This document shows, piece by piece, positions 8,935-17,391 of a stretch of 64,000 nt of DNA. This DNA comes from Variovorax sp. PCZ-1. GTDB lineage: Bacteria; Pseudomonadota; Gammaproteobacteria; Burkholderiales; Burkholderiaceae_C. The notes below the pieces were generated by a model, which made no database searches, was not told the DNA's origin, and was given only the letters and a program-made list of their open reading frames with translations. The translations under genes were made by a program, and so were the position numbers. Position 1 is the stretch's first letter. Each line of letters begins with the position of its first letter. The stretch covers positions 930,001 through 994,000 of the forward strand of contig NZ_JAHCDN010000001.1 of the NCBI RefSeq assembly GCF_018413605.1, written 5' to 3'.

Positions 8935-9783
8935 ATGGCGGAGATGTGGTTGGTAGCGGCGCCGGTGGCGCTGGTTGGCTTGTTTATTGGCAGCTTCCTC
9001 AATGTCGTGATTCACCGCTTGCCTAAAATGCTGGAAGCACAATGGGCAGCTGAATGCCATCAGTTGATGCATCCTGACGAAGCTCCTAAAGAGCAGGCAG
9101 CCTATAACCTGGTTGTGCCGCGCTCAGCTTGTCCGCATTGTGGGCATCAGATCCGCTGGTACGAAAATATTCCTGTGCTGAGCTACTTGCTACTTGGTGG
9201 TCAATGCTCCAACTGCAAAGCCAAGATCAGTCTACGTTATCCTTTTGTGGAAATTGTCACGGGTGCATTGTTTGCTTATTGCGCTTACCGTTGGGGTTGG
9301 AGCTGGCAGACTGCTGCTTGGTGCGCGTTTTGCACCGCTTTGGTGGCATTGACTTTCATTGACTGGGATACGACTTTGCTGCCCGATGACATCACGCTGC
9401 CCTTGGTTTGGCTGGGTCTGATTGTGGCGGCTTTGCGCTGGAACACCGAAGTCACCTTGATCAATGCAGTCTGGGGCGCAGTGGCTGGGTATCTCTCGCT
9501 TTGGAGTGTGTATTGGCTGTTTAAGTTGGTCACAGGCAAAGAAGGTATTGGCTATGGAGATTTCAAGCTCTTTGCTGCTTTGGGGGCTTGGTTCGGCTGG
9601 CAAGCGCTGATCCCCATGATTTTGTTAGCCTCGGTGATAGGTGCGATCGTTGGAGTTGCTATGAAACTCAACAGCAGCTTACGCGAGGGCGGTTATGTGC
9701 CTTTTGGGCCGTTTTTAGCCGGGGCGGGTGTGGTGAGCTTGATCTTTGGCTCAGCCAGCATCTTGCGGGTTGTCGGGCTTTAA
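8935..9783 (+). CDS. pilD: Prepilin peptidase / N-methyltransferase PilD
   Basis: An A24 aspartic peptidase of the inner membrane that cuts the prepilin leader and methylates the new N-terminus. It shows the N-terminal FIGSFLNVVIHRLP, the cytoplasmic zinc loop with two CxxC pairs (CPHCGHQ and CSNCKAK), and both catalytic Asp regions (FIDWDTTLLPDD and GYGDFKLFAALGAWFGW). The ATG at 8935 lies 2 nt after the pilC stop; an earlier TTG overlapping pilC is less likely. Confidence 0.95.
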   Translation: MAEMWLVAAPVALVGLFIGSFLNVVIHRLPKMLEAQWAAECHQLMHPDEAPKEQAAYNLVVPRSACPHCGHQIRWYENIPVLSYLLLGGQCSNCKAKISLRYPFVEIVTGALFAYCAYRWGWSWQTAAWCAFCTALVALTFIDWDTTLLPDDITLPLVWLGLIVAALRWNTEVTLINAVWGAVAGYLSLWSVYWLFKLVTGKEGIGYGDFKLFAALGAWFGWQALIPMILLASVIGAIVGVAMKLNSSLREGGYVPFGPFLAGAGVVSLIFGSASILRVVGL

Positions 9784-9800
9784 AACCCATCGCTGGCGTG

Positions 9801-10403
9801 ATGCGCAAGATCGGTTTAACAGGCGGTATTGGGAGCGGTAAAAGCACGGTGGCCGGTATGCTGGTGGCGCAAGGCGTTGCGCGTGTGGATGCGGATGCCA
9901 TATCGCGCCATGCCACGCAATCAGGTGGAGTCGCCATGCCTGCAATCAGACTTGCTTTTGGTGATGCTGTTGTGGCTTCAGACGGTGGCCTCAATCGAGA
10001 TGCAATGCGTCAAGTCATGCTGGGTGATACGAGCGCCAAAGCGCGTTTAGAAGGGATTTTGCATCCCCTGATTGGCCTGCAAATCGACCAGTTATTAGCG
10101 CAGACTGAACAAGCGGGCGCAGAGATGGTTGTTCTGGATATTCCTTTGCTTGTGGAAGGCGCAAGCCGCTGGCGTCAGCGCTTGGATGCCGTTTGGGTGG
10201 TGGACTGTTTACCGCAAACGCAAATCTCGCGCGTACAGGCGCGAAGCAGCTGGCCACTGGTTCAAATTGAAGCAGTGATGGCCGCGCAAGCGAGCAGGGC
10301 GCAGCGCTTAGCAGCTGCTGATGCAGTGATTTACAACGAAGGCTTGAGTCTGCAAGCGCTCGAACGCATCGTGCAAGCCCTATTAAAAACTGCAAAAGCT
10401 TGA
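9801..10403 (+). CDS. coaE: Dephospho-CoA kinase
   Basis: Phosphorylates the 3'-hydroxyl of dephospho-CoA, the last step of coenzyme A synthesis. The start MRKIGLTGGIGSGKST holds the P-loop, and VDADAISRHAT and the HPLIG...DIPLLVEG segments match CoaE. Its length of 200 aa is normal. The ATG at 9801 places the P-loop at the N-terminus as in homologues, so the longer frame upstream is rejected. It lies 17 nt after pilD in the conserved pilD-coaE-zapD-yacG order. Confidence 0.95.
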   Translation: MRKIGLTGGIGSGKSTVAGMLVAQGVARVDADAISRHATQSGGVAMPAIRLAFGDAVVASDGGLNRDAMRQVMLGDTSAKARLEGILHPLIGLQIDQLLAQTEQAGAEMVVLDIPLLVEGASRWRQRLDAVWVVDCLPQTQISRVQARSSWPLVQIEAVMAAQASRAQRLAAADAVIYNEGLSLQALERIVQALLKTAKA

Positions 10404-10468
10404 GGCCAGGCATGAGGCGTGCACCACTTCGGGCTATGATTGCTGCCATCTGAAGAACCAGCCCAGCC

Positions 10469-11227
10469 GTGATCCTCTACGAATACCCTTTCAATGAACG
10501 TGTGCGCACTTATTTGCGCCTAGAGCATCTGTTTGCGCGGCTAGGGCAATTGCTCGGGCGTGATGACGCTCTGGATCACCATTTTGCCTTTGTCACGATT
10601 TTTGAAATCATTGAAGTGGCAGCACGCGCTGAACTCAAATCCGATGTGCTCAAGGATTTGGAAAAACACAAACAGCACATGATCGCTTTCCGTAGCAACG
10701 CCAGCATTGCGCAAGACGTGCTTGAAGGGGTAATCACGCAAATTGAGTCTGCATTTGCAGCTGTGAACGCGCAAACGGGTAAAGCTGGGGCAAGCCTGAA
10801 TGACAACGAATGGATGACCAGCGTGCGCAGCCGGATTGCCATTCCAGCAGGTACATGCGAATTCGATTTGCCAGCGTATTTCCACTGGCAGCATCACAGT
10901 CCGGCGCGTCGCCGTGAAGATTTGATGCGTTGGGCCAGTTCGCTCTGGCCATTGGCACAGGCGATCAACCTATTGCTCAAGCTTTTACGCGATACGGGCT
11001 CCGCGCAGAAGGTGATGGCAGTCGGCGGACAATTTCAGCAGCATTTGCCGCAAGGCCGCAGCTTTCAGTTACTGCGCTTGCGCATTGATGAGCAATTGGG
11101 GCTGGTGCCGGAGATCAGTGGCAATCGCTTGATCGTTTCTGTGCGTTTGCTGCGCCCCTCGCCAGACGACAAATTACCCGTGGCCGCTGCAGAAGATGCG
11201 GGGTTTGAGCTCACACTTTGCAGTTGA
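10469..11227 (+). CDS. zapD: Cell division protein ZapD
   Basis: FtsZ-binding protein (DUF1342) that bundles FtsZ filaments at the Z-ring. It starts with GTG at 10469, giving MILYEYPFNERVRTYLRLEHLF, the near-invariant beginning of the family. The 252 aa are mostly helical in the first half. It sits between coaE and yacG as in Escherichia coli. Confidence 0.95.
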   Translation: MILYEYPFNERVRTYLRLEHLFARLGQLLGRDDALDHHFAFVTIFEIIEVAARAELKSDVLKDLEKHKQHMIAFRSNASIAQDVLEGVITQIESAFAAVNAQTGKAGASLNDNEWMTSVRSRIAIPAGTCEFDLPAYFHWQHHSPARRREDLMRWASSLWPLAQAINLLLKLLRDTGSAQKVMAVGGQFQQHLPQGRSFQLLRLRIDEQLGLVPEISGNRLIVSVRLLRPSPDDKLPVAAAEDAGFELTLCS

Positions 11228-11238
11228 GCTACTGGAGA

Positions 11239-11466
11239 ATGAGTCCAGCCATGGAGAAAAAAGCGCCTATCGTCAAATGCCCCGCTTGCGGAGGGAAGAG
11301 TGTGTTTGCCCCGAGCAATGAGTGGCGGCCGTTTTGCAGCCAGCGCTGTAAGCAGGTGGATTTTGGCGCGTGGGCGAGCGAGGAGTTTCGCGTCGCTGGA
11401 AAACTTGAAGACCTCGATCCTAGCGAGTTGTCTGATTTGAGCGATCAGAACGCGACCCGCCATTAA
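11239..11466 (+). CDS. yacG: DNA gyrase inhibitor / zinc-binding protein YacG
   Basis: A small zinc protein that can bind GyrB and block gyrase. The zinc ligands are visible as CPACGG and FCSQRCK (C-x2-C, spacer, C-x3-C), followed by the family signature VDFGAWASEEFRV. The start is uncertain: the ATG at 11239 has GGAG very close, and the ATG at 11251 has it 13 nt away. Both keep the zinc finger intact. Confidence 0.92.
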   Translation: MSPAMEKKAPIVKCPACGGKSVFAPSNEWRPFCSQRCKQVDFGAWASEEFRVAGKLEDLDPSELSDLSDQNATRH

Positions 11467-11469
11467 AAG

Positions 11470-12450
11470 TCAAACAGAGCTGCTCTTTTCGGGCAGAGTC
11501 GCCAAGACCACACCTACCAAGGCGATGGCAAAAGCGATCATCTGCAAGCCATTCATTCGCTCACCTAGCAGCAGCACGCCTACCGCAGCCGCGGCAATCG
11601 GCAGCATCACGGTAAACACGCCCGCCTTCGCCGCTGGCACAGTTTTCAAGCCTGTCATCCACAGCCACACCGTCCACACGCTGGCAGCCAGTGAGTAAAA
11701 AAGTAGCAGAAGCCACATACTGACCGACACACCAGAAAAATCAAACCTCAGCGCCTGCCAAATGCCCAGCGGCATCACCAAAAGAAAGCCCCAAAGATTG
11801 ATCAGCGAACTGATCCGTTTGGGTGTCATCACGCCTGTGAGCTTTTTGCCAATCACGGCATAAGCTGCTTCACAGAGCACGGCGCAAAATACCAAAAGAT
11901 TGCCGAGCCAGGCATTTTTATAAGCCAAATCATCGGATAGACCTTGTACTTCCTGCGCAAGATGCTCACTTTTTGAGAGCGATACCAAACTAATCCCAAG
12001 CACAGCGCAAGCCACTGCAGCCCAGACGCGAGAGCCGACGCGCTCGCGCAAAAACAGCCAGCTCATCACCGCCACGCAGGCCGGAATACTGGCCATGATC
12101 ACGCCTGCAGCAACCGCACTCGTCATGCTCACGCCAAACAGCATGCAGATGGAAAACAAAAAATTCCCGAGAAACGATTCGAGAAACAACAAGCGTTTTG
12201 TCGGTGCATCTAGAGGGGCTTCAGATGCTGGCTTGCGCAGCCAGCTGAGCATCGCCAAACCGCCTATGCCAAAGCGCAGCCAGGCCAGCAGAAACACGGG
12301 GAAAATCAAAACCAATTGCTTGGATAAACCTACGTAACTGCCCACAAGCGCCATGGAGAGAGCCAAACAAGCAAATGCTCGCCATTGCGAAGGCGAAGTA
12401 GACTTAGAACGATTCACGAGAGGTTTTCGAATTAATATGGACACCATCAT
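11470..12450 (-). CDS. EamA/DMT-family membrane transporter
   Basis: A permease of about ten helices with two EamA repeats, the usual layout of drug/metabolite transporters. The substrate cannot be read from sequence; relatives export amino acids or other small metabolites. The frame opens with two ATGs at 12450 that overlap the start of the divergent gene by about 14 nt. A GTG at 12417 would remove the overlap, so the N-terminus is uncertain. It converges tightly on yacG (3 nt between stops). Confidence 0.85.
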   Translation of the reverse strand: MMVSILIRKPLVNRSKSTSPSQWRAFACLALSMALVGSYVGLSKQLVLIFPVFLLAWLRFGIGGLAMLSWLRKPASEAPLDAPTKRLLFLESFLGNFLFSICMLFGVSMTSAVAAGVIMASIPACVAVMSWLFLRERVGSRVWAAVACAVLGISLVSLSKSEHLAQEVQGLSDDLAYKNAWLGNLLVFCAVLCEAAYAVIGKKLTGVMTPKRISSLINLWGFLLVMPLGIWQALRFDFSGVSVSMWLLLLFYSLAASVWTVWLWMTGLKTVPAAKAGVFTVMLPIAAAAVGVLLLGERMNGLQMIAFAIALVGVVLATLPEKSSSV

Positions 12451-12832
12451 GCCAGAAGCAAAATTGTTTTTCGTTTATGGGACGCTTCGACGCGGCGATG
12501 ACAACGACATCACCCGCCTCACGCCTGCGCCGCAGTTCATTGGCGAGGCCAGCATTGCCGGCACGATGTTTCACTTGGGTGGCTACCCCGGCGTGACATT
12601 GGGCGGCTCGTCGCAGATTGTCGGTGAGGTTTATGCCGTGAGTGCCGAGTTGGAAAAAAAGCTGGATGCCATTGAATCCGAATATCCTGCACAGCCTGAT
12701 GAGTATTTCAAGCGCGCGATCCGCGTGCAAGTGGCAGGCCAGTGGCGTGATTGCTTTGTGTACGAGATCAACCCCAGCTTCAGTGTAGGCAAGCCGATCA
12801 TAGCCAGTGGCGATTGGGTGAAAGATCGTTGA
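12437..12832 (+). CDS. Gamma-glutamylcyclotransferase (AIG2/YtfP-like) family protein
   Basis: 131 aa with the family's opening FVYGTLRRG, the cavity-forming segment GGYPGV and the conserved acidic residue in LDAIESEY. Family members release 5-oxoproline from gamma-glutamyl compounds, but many bacterial YtfP-like proteins have no proven substrate. The ATG at 12437 is chosen because it puts FVYGTLR near the N-terminus; the ATG at 12449 is an alternative. The next gene starts 11 nt after the stop, suggesting co-transcription. Confidence 0.85.
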   Translation: MDTIMPEAKLFFVYGTLRRGDDNDITRLTPAPQFIGEASIAGTMFHLGGYPGVTLGGSSQIVGEVYAVSAELEKKLDAIESEYPAQPDEYFKRAIRVQVAGQWRDCFVYEINPSFSVGKPIIASGDWVKDR

Positions 12833-12843
12833 AAGAGCAATCC

Positions 12844-13938
12844 ATGAATGTTGATCAACGCCCCGAAGTCATCATCACCTGTATGAAAAAACGCCTCTCA
12901 GGCGTGACGACAACGATCACCAATTTGTTACCTGTGCAAGCGAAGTTGCTGCGCGTGGGCTATGTGGGCTCAGACATACCAGGCTTGTCAGAGGCGAAGT
13001 CCGCATCAAAAGATTTTCAGCATCTTTCGCTGTGGCAAGCCATTTGGGCCTCTCGCAAACTGCTACCCGATGGCAGAAAGATCGTCTGGCATGTGCGGCG
13101 CGATCACGAAATGATTTTGGCTATTTTTCTGCGCGGCGTGCTGCGTTTACCGATTGCCTTGCTCTTCACCTCAGCCGCCACGCGCCGCCATGGCCGCTGG
13201 CCGCTTTGGCTCATCAGCCGCATGGATGCTGTGATCTCCACCACGCCGCTTGCCGCAGAGCAAATCGCTGATGTCGTCCCCAAGCTCACGCGTGTGATCC
13301 CGCATGGCGTGAACACACGCGATTTCGTGCCGCCTGTTGACCAGCTTGCAGCTTGGAAGGATTCTGGCTTGCCGGGGCGCTATGGCATCGGCGTGTTTGG
13401 TCGTGTGCGGCATCAAAAAGGTATTCATATTTTCGTACCTGCGCTGATCGAGCTCCTACCCAAATATCCCGATTTCACTGCTGTGATCTGTGGTCTGTGC
13501 AAACCCGAAGACGAGGCCTACAAAGCGGAATTGGTCCAGCAAATTGATGCGGCTGGCTTGAGCCAGCGCTTTATCTGGCTTGGCCTCGTGCCTGCTGAAG
13601 ATTTGGCGCTCTGGTACCAACGCGTGAGCATCACGGTCGCTTGCCCGCTCAACGAAGGCTTTGGCCTCACCCCGATCGAAGGCATGGCCTGTGGCAGCGC
13701 TGTCGTGGCCAGCCGCACTGGCGCTTTTGAAGAGATCGTGGAAGAGGGCAAGACGGGGCATCTGATCCCCACGGATGATGTGCCCTCTCTGGTGCTGGCT
13801 TTAGAAAAACTACTCTCTCAACCTGAGCGCATGGCGCAGATGGCACTCGCTGGGCGGGAGCGTGTGGTGAATCACTATTCGATTGACGCGGAGGCGAGGC
13901 GCATAGGCGAGATGGTGGCTTTGGCTGCGAGAGTTTGA
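12844..13938 (+). CDS. Glycosyltransferase family 4 protein
   Basis: 364 aa with a GT-B fold. The C-terminal domain shows GVFGRVRHQKG and the nucleotide-sugar site ACPLNEGFGLTPIEGMACGSAVVAS with the EX7E pattern. RVIPHGVNTRDFVPP marks the domain linker. This is close in style to LPS-core mannosyltransferases, so a role in lipopolysaccharide or exopolysaccharide synthesis is likely but inferred. No other surface sugar gene is next to it. Confidence 0.88.
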   Translation: MNVDQRPEVIITCMKKRLSGVTTTITNLLPVQAKLLRVGYVGSDIPGLSEAKSASKDFQHLSLWQAIWASRKLLPDGRKIVWHVRRDHEMILAIFLRGVLRLPIALLFTSAATRRHGRWPLWLISRMDAVISTTPLAAEQIADVVPKLTRVIPHGVNTRDFVPPVDQLAAWKDSGLPGRYGIGVFGRVRHQKGIHIFVPALIELLPKYPDFTAVICGLCKPEDEAYKAELVQQIDAAGLSQRFIWLGLVPAEDLALWYQRVSITVACPLNEGFGLTPIEGMACGSAVVASRTGAFEEIVEEGKTGHLIPTDDVPSLVLALEKLLSQPERMAQMALAGRERVVNHYSIDAEARRIGEMVALAARV

Positions 13939-13982
13939 TCGGGTTGCAAGTGCAGAGCGGGAGTGACAAAACCCGATGTCAT

Positions 13983-14024
13983 TACTATAAATTCAATAGC
14001 ACTTCGCGCAATAACTACGCCGTC
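13983..14024 (+). repeat. Dispersed repeat A, copy 2 (intergenic)
   Basis: Forward, diverged copy: the stem is reduced, the core reads CTTCGCGCAATAACTACGCC. The typical flank with AAAAAGGCTTTAAATTT follows. It lies between the convergent glycosyltransferase and hydrolase genes. Confidence 0.75.
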
Positions 14025-14047
14025 AAACTGCCAAAAAGGCTTTAAAT

Positions 14048-14992
14048 TTAAGCCAAAAACCCAGCTAACAAAGCAGCTAACTGTTCAGGTTGATCATGGT
14101 GAAGCATATGCCCTGCGTCTTCGATGCGTTCAATGCGAGCGTTAGGCACTTGTTTTAAGCGCTCATGGTAATCCGCCAAGGTGTAGCGGCCTTTGTACCA
14201 GCCGGTCATGGAATCATCGGAGGCTTCGATAGCGAGCAAAGGCATGCTGATGCGTTGGTAGAGGGCGAGCGTTTCTTCGACGCGCGACAGGTTGGCATTA
14301 ACGATTTTGTGGGCGGGGTCGCCCAAGATTTGGTATTCGCCGGCAGCATTTTTGGCAGACCAATTCTGCGCTAGCCAATCCGCTTTGGCCTGCGACAGAC
14401 GTGGATTGGTTTTCATCAGGCGCGATGCCACACCAGAGATGGCGGGGTAGGCGCGCATGGCCATCTCGCCTTTGTGAAATTGCTTGAGTTGATCCAGCCA
14501 CTGCGCATAGCGCGTGGGTGCTTGGGCGGGCTTGGTCTCCGGCATGCCGAAGCCCTCCAGATTGACCAAGCGGCGAATGCGCTCGGCGCGTACGCCGGCG
14601 TAGCTCATCACCACATTGCCGCCCAGGCTGTGGCCGAGCAGATCGATCGGCGCATCTTGCGAGACATGGTCGACCAAAAAATCCAGATCGGCCATGTAAT
14701 CGGGCAGCCAATAGTTGTCAGTGTCTTCGCCCATGCAGCTTTTATTGGCATTGTTCACATGGTGGGTGAGACCATAGCCGCGCCAATCGGGGCTGATGAT
14801 GTGGCGGCCAGCCAGCGCTGTGGCTTCTAGGGCGTCCACCACGAATTGAAAGGAGGCAGCCACATCCATCCACCCGTGCACCATGACGAGGCTGGGTACG
14901 CCAGGCTGAGCCTGCCCCCATTCACGCAAATGGTATTGGTGTGTACGAATGCGCAAAAATCGGCTGGTGCTAGGACGAATGGGGGAATACAT
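14048..14992 (-). CDS. Alpha/beta hydrolase
   Basis: 314 aa of the alpha/beta-hydrolase fold. It has the oxyanion strand MVHGWMDVAASF, the nucleophile elbow GHSLGGN, and a late His in DAGHMLHHDQPE. The acid is probably the Asp of IEASDDSM. The family covers esterases, epoxide and haloalkane hydrolases and others, so the substrate is not assigned. It diverges from the acyl-CoA synthetase gene, with 46 nt between the starts. Confidence 0.85.
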   Translation of the reverse strand: MYSPIRPSTSRFLRIRTHQYHLREWGQAQPGVPSLVMVHGWMDVAASFQFVVDALEATALAGRHIISPDWRGYGLTHHVNNANKSCMGEDTDNYWLPDYMADLDFLVDHVSQDAPIDLLGHSLGGNVVMSYAGVRAERIRRLVNLEGFGMPETKPAQAPTRYAQWLDQLKQFHKGEMAMRAYPAISGVASRLMKTNPRLSQAKADWLAQNWSAKNAAGEYQILGDPAHKIVNANLSRVEETLALYQRISMPLLAIEASDDSMTGWYKGRYTLADYHERLKQVPNARIERIEDAGHMLHHDQPEQLAALLAGFLA

Positions 14993-15038
14993 GGGGCAAT
15001 GTTAGTGGAATAATGCCTTCCGACCTTTAGGAAACGTC

Positions 15039-16817
15039 ATGCCTGCGACAAAAGCGCCACTGAACTCTTACGCTGCGATTCACAAGCAGTTCCGTTGGCA
15101 TGTGCCGGCGCAGTTCAATATGGCGCAGGAGTGCGTGCGGCGCTGGGCAGATAACCCGGATACTATGAAAAACATAGCAGTCCGCGCACATTCTATGCCG
15201 GGGAGAAGCCAAAAACACCATGAAATCATGAGCTATGAGCAGCTCGCTGCGCAGGCCAATCAGCTCAGCCACTTGCTCAAGAATCAGGGGGTCAAGCGCG
15301 GTGATCGTGTGGCGATCGTGCTGCCACAGCGCCTAGAAACAGCGGTCGCTTACATGGCCGTGCTGCAAATGGGTGCGGTAGCGATGCCGCTGTCCATGCT
15401 GTTTGGCGCCGAGGCGCTGGAATACCGTTTCATAGATTCGGCTGCAGTTGTGGCCATTGTGGATGAAAGCACGATTCTGGCGGTACGCGATGCGCGCAAA
15501 AGTTGCCCCGCTTTGCGCTGTGTGATCGGCATGGGGGATGCCGCTGAGCATTGCGATATTGATTACGCGCTGGCAACACTGATGCAGCCTGCCCAATTTC
15601 CTCTGGTGAAGACGCGTGCTGATGAAGCCGCTGTGTTGATTTACACCAGTGGCACCACGGGGCCCGCCAAAGGGGCGTTGATTCCACATCGCGCGCTGCT
15701 GGGCAATTTAACGGGCTTTGTCGCGAGCCAAAATTGGTTTGGCTTTGATGGCCGCAGCAATGCAAAATCCGATGCGGTATTTTGGAGCCCTGCAGATTGG
15801 GCGTGGACGGGCGGCCTGATGGATGCGCTTTTGCCCACGCTTTACTTTGGCCGAGAAATCATCGCCTTCAATGGCCGCTTCTCGCCAGAAATCGCTTTCG
15901 AGATTTTGCAAAACCATCGCGTCTCCCATACCTTTCTTTTCCCAACGGCTTTGAAGGCGATGATGAAAGCCTTCCCCGAACCTAAGCGCAAATTCAAGCT
16001 TCGCTTGCAAGCGCTCATGAGCGCAGGCGAGGCGGTGGGTGATGCGGTCTATGACTGGTGTGAGCATCAGTTGGGCGTGAAAGTCAATGAAATGTTTGGC
16101 CAGACGGAGATCAACTATGTCGTGGGCAACTGCAATAAGTTTTGGCCCTCCAAGCCAGGTAGCATGGGTAAAGGCTATCCAGGGCATCAGGTGGCCGTCA
16201 TCAATGAAGCCAGTGAGACTTGCAAAGCAGGCGAGATCGGCGAAGTGGCCGTGAATCATTTGGACGTGCACGGCAAGCCCGATCCTGTGTTCTTCCTCGG
16301 CTATTGGAACAACGAATCCGCCACCAAGAAGAAGACCACAGTGAGCGCAGATGGCCAGCGCTGGTGTCGTACAGGGGATTTGGCTTTTGCGGATGTGGAT
16401 GGCTATCTTTGGTATCAAGGCCGCGCTGACGATATGTTCAAAGCGGCGGGCTATCGCATCGGGCCAGGCGAGGTAGAAAATTGCCTGCTCAAACACCCTG
16501 CGGTTTTGAATGCAGCTGTGGTGCCTAAGCCCGATGCAGAGCGCGGTGCATTGGTGAAAGCTTATGTGGTACTTGCTCCTGAAATAGTAGCACTTCGCGC
16601 AGGTTTTATGCCGGCGAATGACATAAAAGGCCTTAAAAATCATGATGACAATCTGATTCAAAGCATCCAGCAACATGTGCGCGGCTTGCTTGCGCCGTAT
16701 GAATATCCGAAAGAGATCGAGTTCATCAATGCACTGCCGATGACGACGACAGGCAAGGTGCAAAGGCGGGTGTTGCGTTTGCAGGAAGAAGAGCGATTCA
16801 AAGAGAGAGCCCAATGA
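15039..16817 (+). CDS. AMP-dependent acyl-CoA synthetase, with two repeat-derived insertions
   Basis: ANL-family ligase that activates a carboxylic acid through an acyl-adenylate. The core motif is YTSGTTGPAKGAL, followed by FGQTEINYVVGN, WCRTGDLAFADVDGYLWYQGR and the C-terminal TGKVQRRVLR lysine motif. It resembles medium-chain acyl-CoA or acetyl-CoA synthetase-like proteins. At 592 aa it is somewhat long, and two segments look foreign: residues 41-55 (TMKNIAVRAHSMPG) and about 513-526 (EIVALRAGFMPA). Both are encoded by copies of the dispersed repeat, and both lie outside the catalytic motifs. The stop overlaps the GNAT start (ATGA). Confidence 0.88.
   Translation: MPATKAPLNSYAAIHKQFRWHVPAQFNMAQECVRRWADNPDTMKNIAVRAHSMPGRSQKHHEIMSYEQLAAQANQLSHLLKNQGVKRGDRVAIVLPQRLETAVAYMAVLQMGAVAMPLSMLFGAEALEYRFIDSAAVVAIVDESTILAVRDARKSCPALRCVIGMGDAAEHCDIDYALATLMQPAQFPLVKTRADEAAVLIYTSGTTGPAKGALIPHRALLGNLTGFVASQNWFGFDGRSNAKSDAVFWSPADWAWTGGLMDALLPTLYFGREIIAFNGRFSPEIAFEILQNHRVSHTFLFPTALKAMMKAFPEPKRKFKLRLQALMSAGEAVGDAVYDWCEHQLGVKVNEMFGQTEINYVVGNCNKFWPSKPGSMGKGYPGHQVAVINEASETCKAGEIGEVAVNHLDVHGKPDPVFFLGYWNNESATKKKTTVSADGQRWCRTGDLAFADVDGYLWYQGRADDMFKAAGYRIGPGEVENCLLKHPAVLNAAVVPKPDAERGALVKAYVVLAPEIVALRAGFMPANDIKGLKNHDDNLIQSIQQHVRGLLAPYEYPKEIEFINALPMTTTGKVQRRVLRLQEEERFKERAQ
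15161..15201 (+). repeat. Dispersed repeat A, copy 3 (inside acyl-CoA synthetase, N-terminal)
   Basis: Forward copy with ATAGCAGTCCGCGCACATTC then TATGCCGG. Translated in frame as NIAVRAHSMPG. Confidence 0.88.
16575..16615 (+). repeat. Dispersed repeat A, copy 4 (inside acyl-CoA synthetase, C-terminal)
   Basis: Forward copy with AGTAGCACTTCGCGCAGG then TTTTATGCCGGC, and the usual downstream flank with AAAAGGCCTTAAAAA. Translated as EIVALRAGFMPA. Confidence 0.88.
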
Positions 16818-17362
16818 CAGAAGCTGCTATTGCGTTGCAAATACGTGCTGCCGAGCCAGAAGATGCTGCTGCACTCTCTGCCTTGATTGGCAGCGAAGGC
16901 GTGTTTGAAGGCACATCACAATTGCCCATGATGCCAGTGGCTTCGCGGCTGGATCGTTTTAGCAAGCTCGATCCTGCAGGACTGCTGCTGGTAGCCTGCA
17001 CCGAAACCTTCAATGCGCAACAGAAAATCGTCGGCATGATCGGTTTGCATCTGGTGCAGCCCGGTCTTCGCAGAGCGCATGTGCGTGGCTTGGGAATTTC
17101 GGTGGCTAAAAATTTCCAAGGGCAGGGCGTGGGCCAGCTTCTGATGGAAGCGGCACTTCATTGGGCAGACAACTGGGCTGGCATCTTGCGTGTTGAGCTC
17201 ACGGTGTTTGCAGATAACGCGCGCGCCATTGCGCTTTACGAACGGCATGGGTTTGTGCATGAAGGCACGATGCGCGGCCATATGCTGCGTGATGGCATCT
17301 ATGCGGATACCTACTTGATGGCACGGCTGCACCCCAATCCCCCATCATTGCCACGCGCTTGA
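16814..17362 (+). CDS. GNAT family N-acetyltransferase
   Basis: 182 aa. The acetyl-CoA loop is GLGISVAKNFQGQGVGQLLMEAAL, followed by VELTVFADNARAIALYERHGFVHEG, both typical of GNAT. The pattern is close to PhnO/RimI-like small-molecule or protein N-acetyltransferases; the substrate is not known. Its ATG overlaps the acyl-CoA synthetase stop, so translation is probably coupled. Pairing an acyl-CoA synthetase with an acetyltransferase may matter but is not proof of a shared pathway. Confidence 0.86.
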   Translation: MTEAAIALQIRAAEPEDAAALSALIGSEGVFEGTSQLPMMPVASRLDRFSKLDPAGLLLVACTETFNAQQKIVGMIGLHLVQPGLRRAHVRGLGISVAKNFQGQGVGQLLMEAALHWADNWAGILRVELTVFADNARAIALYERHGFVHEGTMRGHMLRDGIYADTYLMARLHPNPPSLPRA

Positions 17363-17391
17363 TTGCATGCTTTGCGGCATACTTAGCGAAC

